Shown here piece after piece: positions 6,016 to 11,083 of a stretch of DNA of 11,083 nt (the stretch's first letter is position 1; the number at the start of each line of letters is the position of its first letter). The stretch lies in the NCBI GenBank assembly GCA_028693775.1, contig JAQUUS010000028.1:1-11083 (forward strand), read 5' to 3'. Under the pieces are notes generated by a model, which saw only the letters and a list, made by a program, of their open reading frames with translations, had not been told where the DNA came from and ran no database searches. The DNA is from Alphaproteobacteria bacterium. GTDB taxonomy: Bacteria > Pseudomonadota > Alphaproteobacteria > UBA9219. Both the position numbers and the translations under genes were made by a program.

Positions 6016-7144
6016 GGCCCGTTCGCGAGATGCGCAGGTCCCGGTGGACCGAGATCGAGAGCAGGATCCCGCATCCGATCATGAGCGTCAGCATGGCCGT
6101 TCCGCCGTACGAAACAAGGGGCAAAGGGATGCCCACGACGGGGATCGTTCCCGTGACCATCGCGACGTTGACGAACACATAAAGGAACATCGTGACTGTC
6201 AACCCGAAGGCGGCAAGGCGGCCGAACTGGTTTCTGCACGTCAGGGCGATCATGAAGCCGTAGGCGATCAGCAGGAAGTACAAAAGCAGCAGAAACGTCG
6301 CGCCCAGCATGCCGAATTCTTCGGCCAAAACCACGAAGATGAAGTCCGTATGTTTTTCGGGAAGGAACTGAAGCTGGCTTTGCGTCCCTTGGCCGAAGCC
6401 ACGGCCGAACAATCCGCCCGAGCCCATGGCGATTTTCGATTGCAGGATGTTGTAGCCTCGGCCCAGAGGGTCCGCTTCGGGGTTGAGGAACGTTGTGAGG
6501 CGGGCTTTCTGATAATCGTGCAGATGGTCCCATGCGAACGGCAGGGCGGCTCCGATCAGGACGATGACGAGCACGAATTTCCACCAGCGAACGCCGCCCG
6601 CGAAGAAAACCGCGCCGCTGGCCAGAGTCAGGAGAAGCGCGGTGCCCAGATTGGGTTGCAAGAGCACGAGCCCGACCGGGATTGCGACCATCGCCGTCGG
6701 TGCGATCAGCTTGATGGGCTGGCCGATGTCGTCGAGCGACAGGCTGTGAAAATACTTGGCGAGGGCAAGTACCAGCGTGACCTTCATCAGTTCCGACGGC
6801 TGGATAACGATAAAGCCGAGGTTGATCCACCGTTGGGCGCCCATGCCCGTATGCCCGATGGCTTCGACGACCACGAGGAGAAACAGCATGAACCCGTACA
6901 TGACATATGCGTAGCGCAGCCAGATGCGAACGTCGGTTAGCGAGATGATGAACATCAGCCCCAGACCCACGGAGAACCTTGCCAGTTGAGGTGCGGCCCA
7001 TGGCGTCCAGCTTTTGCCTCCCGCCGAATACAAAAGGGCGACTCCGATCAGGCCGATCGCGACGATCAGGGCGATCATTCCCCAGTTCAAGAGCCGGATT
7101 TTTTCGAGGAGGGTCAGGTTATCCGAGGTTGCAAGGCGAGGCAT
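6005..7144 (-). CDS. rodA: RodA, rod-shape peptidoglycan polymerase (SEDS family)
   Basis: 379 residues from the ATG at 7144, a normal length for RodA. This start is preferred over an in-frame ATG at 7168 because GGAG sits five bases before it, while the upstream one has no ribosome site. RodA is an integral membrane glycosyltransferase that polymerises lipid II during cell elongation together with a class B PBP. Hallmarks are GAQRWINLGFIVIQPSELMK (102-121), QPNLGTAL (163-170), GRGYNILQSKIAMGSGG (228-244) and FLPEKHTDFIFVVLAEEFG (260-278). They also include PLVSYGGTAML near 342-352. Asp267 in the HTD motif corresponds to the Asp known to be essential in SEDS polymerases. About ten hydrophobic segments are visible. 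The features favour RodA over FtsW or SpoVE. It is divergent from purQ and convergent with the five-gene array, so it appears to be transcribed alone. No mrdA (PBP2) or mreBCD gene is in the window. Confidence 0.96.
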   Translation of the reverse strand: MPRLATSDNLTLLEKIRLLNWGMIALIVAIGLIGVALLYSAGGKSWTPWAAPQLARFSVGLGLMFIISLTDVRIWLRYAYVMYGFMLFLLVVVEAIGHTGMGAQRWINLGFIVIQPSELMKVTLVLALAKYFHSLSLDDIGQPIKLIAPTAMVAIPVGLVLLQPNLGTALLLTLASGAVFFAGGVRWWKFVLVIVLIGAALPFAWDHLHDYQKARLTTFLNPEADPLGRGYNILQSKIAMGSGGLFGRGFGQGTQSQLQFLPEKHTDFIFVVLAEEFGMLGATFLLLLYFLLIAYGFMIALTCRNQFGRLAAFGLTVTMFLYVFVNVAMVTGTIPVVGIPLPLVSYGGTAMLTLMIGCGILLSISVHRDLRISRTGLNE

Positions 7145-7283
7145 TTTTTCTCCATAAAACGTTCCCATTCTAGGGGGGAACGCGGAAGATATATAGATAT
7201 TTCGGGCTTACTTACAGGCTTTCATTCCCGGAAAAAATGCCCTAAATTGACGCACCTTTTCACTGAAATCGGGACAAGTCCTT

Positions 7284-7949
7284 ATGCAATCGGCCATTAT
7301 CGTATTCCCCGGCACAAACCGCGAGCGTGACGCTGCTCTGGCTCTGGAGCGCTCTTTAGGCCAAAAGCCGCATATCGTTTGGCATACCGACAAGACTTTG
7401 CCCAAGGTCGATTTGATCCTTCTTCCGGGTGGTTTTTCCTATGGCGATTATTTGCGTACCGGCGCGATGGCGGCCCATGCGCCGATCATGCAGGAGGTCA
7501 AGGCCCGCGCCGCTCAGGGCGTGCGTGTTTGGGGTATTTGCAACGGATTCCAGATTTTGTGCGAATCCGGCCTTCTTCCCGGCGTTCTTTTGCATAACAG
7601 GAGTCTCAAGTTTATTTGCAAGCCTGTGACCCTTTCGGTCGAAAACACCGACAGCGATTTTACGCGCCTGTGCCGCAAGGGGCAGGATTTGCGCGCCATC
7701 ATCGCGCACGGCGACGGCAATTATTTCGCCGAGTCCGAGACGCTCAAACGGATCGAAGACAACGGGCAGGTTGCGTTCCGTTATCGCGAAAATCCCAACG
7801 GCTCGGCAAACGACATTGCGGGCATTTTCAACGAAAAGCGTAATGTTTTGGGCATGATGCCTCATCCCGAAGACGCTTTCGAAGAGCTTCACGGAAGCAC
7901 TGACGGCAGGCTGTTGTTTGATAGTGTGGCCAAGGCCTTGGCGGCTTGA
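7284..7949 (+). CDS. purQ: PurQ, glutaminase subunit of phosphoribosylformylglycinamidine synthase
   Basis: 221 residues, the usual length for the small stand-alone PurQ. It releases ammonia from glutamine for PurL, which converts FGAR to FGAM in step four of purine synthesis; PurS normally bridges the two. It is a class I glutamine amidotransferase. The oxyanion-hole motif LPGGFSYGDYLR spans 47-58. The nucleophile is Cys86 in WGICNGFQ (83-90), and the His194/Glu196 pair lies in MMPHPE (191-196). AHGDGNYFAE (141-150) and NPNGSANDIAG (170-180) agree with alphaproteobacterial PurQ. The ATG at 7284 has only a weak purine stretch (GGGACAAG) upstream, but the N-terminus MQSAIIVFPGTN matches the family start. 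No purS or purL lies next to it here: a divergent rodA is upstream and unknown genes follow. A GC-rich hairpin cluster follows the stop. Confidence 0.97.
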   Translation: MQSAIIVFPGTNRERDAALALERSLGQKPHIVWHTDKTLPKVDLILLPGGFSYGDYLRTGAMAAHAPIMQEVKARAAQGVRVWGICNGFQILCESGLLPGVLLHNRSLKFICKPVTLSVENTDSDFTRLCRKGQDLRAIIAHGDGNYFAESETLKRIEDNGQVAFRYRENPNGSANDIAGIFNEKRNVLGMMPHPEDAFEELHGSTDGRLLFDSVAKALAA

Positions 7950-7958
7950 CCTTTTCCT

Positions 7959-7996
7959 TCCCGGCAGTCTTTTTGCCGTTCCCGGCGCTGCCGGGA
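7959..7996 (+). terminator. GC-rich hairpin cluster after purQ, possible terminator
   Basis: TCCCGGCAG (7959-7967) pairs with CTGCCGGGA (7988-7996) as a perfect 9-bp stem. Alternatively the right arm forms a tight 7-bp hairpin TCCCGGC (7980-7986) with GCCGGGA (7990-7996), and the left part forms CGGCA (7962-7966) with TGCCG (7974-7978). The cluster begins nine bases after the purQ stop. No uninterrupted T-tract follows, so termination is plausible from position and stability but not certain. Confidence 0.45.
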
Positions 7997-8067
7997 CGCG
8001 GGCCCTTTGTAACTCTTTGTAATATTTAAAAATACGCTCGTTAGTATTGCGTTCACCACTGTGTGTT

Positions 8068-8102
8068 AATATTCGTTACTGGGACATATTTAAACGAATA
8101 TT
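8068..8102. promoter_or_regulatory. 10-bp inverted repeat upstream of the unknown gene pair, possible operator or leader hairpin
   Basis: AATATTCGTT (8068-8077) is the exact reverse complement of AACGAATATT (8093-8102), separated by 15 nt, in a markedly AT-rich stretch. A run of eight T (8110-8117) follows eight bases later. The repeat ends 37 nt before the ATG at 8140. It could be a dimeric regulator site or an RNA hairpin in the leader; no convincing -35/-10 pair is visible. Confidence 0.4.
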
Positions 8103-8139
8103 CGGGCGATTTTTTTTAAGAAGATTATGGAGAGCGCCA

Positions 8140-8724
8140 ATGACTCCGGAACAAAAAACTCCACGGCAAGCAATCGCTCCGGAAAGAGAGCGAGAGATCG
8201 AAGAAACGATCATTTTCAGCGGGGACTGGATGTCCGGGTCTGTTTCGAGACTGAACGGCAGCGGAGTGACAATCCCCACGCGTGAATTGGACGCGGGGAC
8301 GGACGTTCCTGCCGATAAGCTCAAGGACGCCGTGACCATTCTGAAGACCAAATTCGATATCGCTTCGAGCGTGATGCCGGGACACAGGCTTTTGATCAAA
8401 TCGGAAGGGCCCAACCACAGGCCGAGCACGGATGTGGAAAAGTTCTCGGCGCTGCTTTGCCTGGCCGATCCGGTGTTTTGGAACAAGAATGTGATGAGCA
8501 TCGATACGCTGTCGCAAACGCAGCAGGCTTATGTGTTGAATCGCGTTGGGACGTGGAATCTCAAAGGCGAGGAACGCGTCGATGCCGACAACAACAAGAT
8601 ATTGTTTGTGCCTGAAGACAAGATGCCCGAGTTGCATCGTATTCTTCCGTCGCTGGCTGTGTCCGGTTTTGCGGACCCGCGCCAAAGGGCGCAGCTTGCC
8701 AAAGGGATGTCGTATAACATGTGA
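8140..8724 (+). CDS. Soluble protein of unknown function, first of a tandem paralogous pair
   Basis: 194 residues, family not recognised. The ATG at 8140 is chosen because GGAG (8129-8132) lies seven bases before it; an in-frame TTG at 8047 would add 31 residues without a ribosome site. No signal peptide or membrane segment is visible, so it is probably cytoplasmic. It is homologous along most of its length to the next gene. Shared features are REIE followed by IIFSGDWM (19-31), VPADKLKDAVTILKTKFDI (56-74), a beta-like HRLLIKSE (82-89), DVEKFSALLCLAD (98-110), and LSQTQQAY (124-131). The C-terminal ~50 residues align poorly with the partner. It lies 190 nt after purQ, behind a hairpin cluster and an inverted repeat, which suggests its own transcription unit. 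No function can be assigned. Confidence 0.85.
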   Translation: MTPEQKTPRQAIAPEREREIEETIIFSGDWMSGSVSRLNGSGVTIPTRELDAGTDVPADKLKDAVTILKTKFDIASSVMPGHRLLIKSEGPNHRPSTDVEKFSALLCLADPVFWNKNVMSIDTLSQTQQAYVLNRVGTWNLKGEERVDADNNKILFVPEDKMPELHRILPSLAVSGFADPRQRAQLAKGMSYNM

Positions 8725-8736
8725 GGCCGTTCGCCC

Positions 8737-9387
8737 ATGAACGACAAGCAAAGCAGGGAAATCGAGAAAGGCGTCCTGTTTAACGAGGACTGGATGGCCA
8801 GCGAGCAGACGGAAGCTCCGGCGCTGACTTTGCCTGTCGATGGCGTTCCTGACGAGGATGTGCGCGAGGCCGTTCGCATTCTGAACGAAAAATACCGCAT
8901 CGGAGCTTACAAGTTCGTTGTGTTCTCCCGCATTCTTGGCGAGCAGTCGGCGTTGCGAATCGAGTCGCTCGATGTCGACCGCTTCAATGCCGCTCGCGTT
9001 CTTGCGGACGGGCGTTCGTGGTCTTCGACGGTGGCTTTGGCGGGGGACGGCGGTGTCCGTTCGTCAGAGACGTTGCATCCCAACGGCCTGTCGGATTTCC
9101 AGATTGGCTATATGGAGGAACTTCTCAAGAGCTGGGGCGTGCCTTGTTCGTATGAGAACAAGAGCCTGTTTGCCAAATGCGCCAAAAGCCTGATAGGCAA
9201 AAGCGCTTTCAAAGGCGATGCCCTTTTGCCCAAGGCTCTCGACCGGGGCCGTATCCTCAGCGTCGAGGGGGACGTCAATATCGAAAAATTATGGGATAAA
9301 CTCCTCTGGAAACAGCCTCAGGAGTGTAAACGGCCCGGCACTTCCGTGCGCCCGGCTCCGTCGTCCGGCGCCTTGACTCAACACTGA
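8737..9387 (+). CDS. Soluble protein of unknown function, second of a tandem paralogous pair
   Basis: 216 residues, family not recognised. It starts 12 nt after the preceding stop, with GAGG (8723-8726) overlapping that stop codon and ten bases from the ATG, so the two genes are almost certainly co-transcribed. The paralogous blocks are REIEKGVLFNEDWM (7-20), VPDEDVREAVRILNEKYRIG (37-56), YKFVVFSR (58-65), DVDRFNAARVLAD (79-91), and LSDFQIGYMEELL (118-130). It lacks about five residues present in the partner before VPDED and has a longer C-terminal extension ending in a Pro/Ser-rich, low-complexity tail (~194-216). No membrane segment or signal peptide. A weak GEGDVN-like stretch near the C-terminus (EGDVN, 177-181) is not enough for a ligand assignment. 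Function unknown; ilvC follows after 121 nt. Confidence 0.85.
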   Translation: MNDKQSREIEKGVLFNEDWMASEQTEAPALTLPVDGVPDEDVREAVRILNEKYRIGAYKFVVFSRILGEQSALRIESLDVDRFNAARVLADGRSWSSTVALAGDGGVRSSETLHPNGLSDFQIGYMEELLKSWGVPCSYENKSLFAKCAKSLIGKSAFKGDALLPKALDRGRILSVEGDVNIEKLWDKLLWKQPQECKRPGTSVRPAPSSGALTQH

Positions 9388-9508
9388 ATCGCTTCTCTCA
9401 AAAACAAGTCTTTCCGTCTTTACCTCTTGAAGCATCTTCGGCGAAGTGTAATTCTGTTTGGCCTTGAGCGGGGCAGGGCTCTGCTAAATCTAAACGCCGG
9501 AGATCAAA

Positions 9509-10534
9509 ATGAAAGTGTATTACGATAAAGACGCAGACCTCGATATTATTCGCGGAAAAAAGGTTTGCATTATCGGTTATGGCAGCCAGGGTGCGGCTCA
9601 TGCCAATAATCTCAAAGACTCCGGCGTCGATGTGGTCGTAGGCCTGCGTACGGGTTCGGCAAACGCCAAGAAAGCCGCCGGCATGGGGCTTCAGGTCGAG
9701 GAAATCCCGGAGGCTGTCAGGCAGGCCGACGTTGTGATGATGCTCGCGCCGGATCAGCATCAGCAGGATATTTACGAGAAATTCGTGGAGAGCAATCTCA
9801 AGGACGGCGCGGCGCTTATGTTTGCGCACGGCCTCAATATTCACTTCAAGCTTATCAAGCCCAAAAAGACCGTCGACGTGATGATGTGCGCGCCGAAGGG
9901 GCCCGGTCATACCGTTCGCGCCGAATACACGAACGGCGGCGGCGTTCCGTGCCTTGTGGCCGTTTGGCAAAATGCGACCGGCAAGGCGCTCGATATTGCT
10001 CTGGCCTATACCTCGGCCATCGGAGGCGGACGCTCGGGGATTATCGAAACCACGTTCAAGGACGAGTGCGAAACCGATCTTTTCGGCGAACAGTGCGTGC
10101 TTTGCGGCGGCGTTTCGGCGCTGATCAAGGCGGGATTCGAGACGTTGGTCGAGGCGGGCTATCCCGAAGAAATGGCTTATTTCGAATGCCTGCATGAGCT
10201 CAAGCTCATCACCGATCTCATCCATCAGGACGGGCTCGCGGGGATGCGCCACTCCGTTTCCGATACCGCCGAGTACGGCGACTATACGCGCGGTCCGCGC
10301 ATCGTGACGGCCCAGACCAAGGCGGAGATGAAAAAAATCCTCTCCGAGATTCAGTCAGGCGCGTTCGTGCAGGAATTTCTGGGCGGCAACAAGGAAGGCC
10401 TTGCCAAGCTTCCGGAATACCGTTCGGAAGAAGCCAGGCATCCGCTCGAAGCGGTTGGCCTCAAGCTCCGCGCGATGATGCCGTGGCTCAAAAAAAACCG
10501 CCTGCTTGACAACGACAAGAAAGTATCCGCGTAA
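9509..10534 (+). CDS. ilvC: IlvC, ketol-acid reductoisomerase (class I, NADPH)
   Basis: 341 residues, typical of the short class I enzyme. It isomerises and reduces acetolactate or acetohydroxybutyrate to the dihydroxy acids in valine, leucine and isoleucine synthesis, using Mg2+ and NAD(P)H. The Rossmann motif GYGSQG is at 23-28. The cofactor loop GLRTGSANAKKA (45-56) has Arg47 and Ser50 placed to hold the NADPH 2'-phosphate. AHGLNIHF is at 106-113 and CAPKGPGHTVRAEY at 127-140. The knotted all-helical C-terminal domain carries the metal ligands: Asp190 and Glu194 in DLFGEQ (190-195), and Glu226 and Glu230 in ECLHE (226-230). Ser251 in SVSDTAEYG (249-257) is the usual substrate contact. GGAG (9499-9502) lies six bases before the ATG. 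No ilvB or ilvN is in the window. A nucleosidase gene follows after only 31 nt. Confidence 0.98.
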   Translation: MKVYYDKDADLDIIRGKKVCIIGYGSQGAAHANNLKDSGVDVVVGLRTGSANAKKAAGMGLQVEEIPEAVRQADVVMMLAPDQHQQDIYEKFVESNLKDGAALMFAHGLNIHFKLIKPKKTVDVMMCAPKGPGHTVRAEYTNGGGVPCLVAVWQNATGKALDIALAYTSAIGGGRSGIIETTFKDECETDLFGEQCVLCGGVSALIKAGFETLVEAGYPEEMAYFECLHELKLITDLIHQDGLAGMRHSVSDTAEYGDYTRGPRIVTAQTKAEMKKILSEIQSGAFVQEFLGGNKEGLAKLPEYRSEEARHPLEAVGLKLRAMMPWLKKNRLLDNDKKVSA

Positions 10535-10565
10535 TCGGGGTCTGCAACTTTCGGGGGAGTTTGGT

Positions 10566-11083
10566 ATGGGCGCCATCGGTTCGGTTAATTCGACGTTGCT
10601 TGTTTTTGCGCTTCGTTCCGAGGCTCAGGGGCTTTTTGACGATTGCCACGTTGTCTATACCGGCGTCGGCAAGGTCAATGCGGCCTATAAGCTTATGCTC
10701 GGATTGCTGGCGTGGAAGGAAAAACACGGCGCTTATCCCAAGCTTGTGCTCAATGTCGGCAGCGCCGGATCGAGCCTGTTTAGCCGCGGGACGATTGTGA
10801 ACTGCACCCAGTTCATTCAGCGCGACATGGACGTGACAGTTTTCGGCAACGCGCTGTTTACGACTCCGAACGAGGATTTGTCTCCCGTCTTCTCGGCAGG
10901 GATCAGGTGCGAGCCTTTTCCTCAGGGCGTTTGCGGCAGCGGCGACAGCTTTGTCATGGACGACAAAATGCGCGGGTGGAAAGTCGTCGATATGGAGGCT
11001 TATGCGCTGGCCAAGGTGTGCGCGGGGCAGGGCGTTCCGTTTTGCTGCCTCAAGTTTATTTCGGACGGAGCGAACGCCGGTGC
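10566..11083 (+). CDS. MTA/SAH nucleosidase-like protein, purine nucleoside phosphorylase superfamily (partial, runs off right edge)
   Basis: 172 codons are open from ATG 10566 to the window end; GGAG (10556-10559) is six bases upstream. Compared with E. coli MTA/SAH nucleosidase the blocks run in order: LRSEAQGL (16-23), TGVGKVNAAY (32-41), LNVGSAGS (62-69), RDMDVTVFGN (86-95), CGSGDSFVMD (123-132), VVDMEAYALAKVC (140-152), and VPFCCLKFISDGAN (157-170). The catalytic set is kept: Glu19 (E. coli Glu12), Glu144 in DMEA (Glu174) and Asp167 in ISD (Asp197). The expected reaction is hydrolysis of 5'-methylthioadenosine or S-adenosylhomocysteine to adenine plus the thioribose; a related nucleosidase specificity is possible. 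It is shorter than E. coli Mtn between blocks, notably a reduced region after VFGN. The C-terminus lies beyond the window. Its closeness to ilvC suggests co-transcription. Confidence 0.88.
   Translation, partial: MGAIGSVNSTLLVFALRSEAQGLFDDCHVVYTGVGKVNAAYKLMLGLLAWKEKHGAYPKLVLNVGSAGSSLFSRGTIVNCTQFIQRDMDVTVFGNALFTTPNEDLSPVFSAGIRCEPFPQGVCGSGDSFVMDDKMRGWKVVDMEAYALAKVCAGQGVPFCCLKFISDGANAG

Noticed and set aside
5886..7001. Long open frames on both strands overlapping rodA
   Set aside because: RodA motifs are unambiguous in the chosen minus-strand frame; the alternatives give low-complexity Arg/His/Pro- or Glu/Gln-rich translations typical of shadows.
7145..7168. Upstream ATG at 7168 for rodA, adding eight residues
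   Set aside because: No Shine-Dalgarno precedes it, whereas the ATG at 7144 has GGAG five bases upstream and matches the usual RodA N-terminus length.
8047..8139. TTG start adding 31 residues to the first soluble paralogue
   Set aside because: The extension covers the AT-rich inverted repeat, has no ribosome site and no counterpart in the paralogue; the ATG at 8140 has good GGAG spacing.
9388..9508. Promoter TTGAAG (9427-9432) with TAATTC for ilvC
   Set aside because: The -10 match is poor and other weak pairs exist in the same region, so no single promoter can be called.

Overview
The window reads as a piece of an alphaproteobacterial chromosome, moderately GC-rich by eye. PurQ, class I ketol-acid reductoisomerase (IlvC) and RodA are all clearly recognisable. 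The PurQ sequence (AHGDGNYFAE, NPNGSANDIAG and MMPHPE motifs) resembles alphaproteobacterial PurQ most closely. That placement comes from remembered family sequences, not from a search. Genes are tightly packed, most have good Shine-Dalgarno sites, and no gene-free stretch exceeds 300 bases. I see no rRNA, tRNA, CRISPR array, insertion sequence or phage gene.

Layout. Positions 1-105 hold the start of an unidentified minus-strand gene. Positions 243-2702 (minus) encode an 819-residue membrane protein with two transmembrane segments, a HAMP-like region and a very long cytoplasmic coiled coil with an internal ~54-residue repeat. It lacks the canonical chemoreceptor signalling tip. Divergent from it, 2930-5997 (plus) is a compact run of five tandem, mutually homologous genes. 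Each encodes a short N-terminal helical motif (NLY...Y...GY...A...AF..A..E), a two-helix membrane hairpin and a cytoplasmic tail. I do not recognise this family; it is the best candidate here for something undescribed. The array ends convergently, seven bases from rodA (minus, 6005-7144), with a perfect 8-bp inverted repeat over the junction.

Divergent from rodA is a plus-strand set: purQ (7284-7949), two tandem paralogous soluble proteins of unknown function (8140-8724 and 8737-9387), ilvC (9509-10534), and the first 172 codons of an MTA/SAH nucleosidase-like gene running off the right edge. The purQ-to-pair intergenic region (190 nt) contains a GC-rich hairpin cluster and, further on, a 10-bp AT-rich inverted repeat that could be an operator or leader structure.

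How the genes relate. Housekeeping genes (peptidoglycan polymerase, purine synthesis, branched-chain amino acid synthesis, nucleosidase) are interleaved with two small, locally duplicated gene families of unknown function. Nothing in the sequence ties the unknown families to the metabolic genes beyond adjacency. The shared divergent promoter region between the coiled-coil membrane protein and the five-gene array is the most suggestive functional link, and it is inference only.
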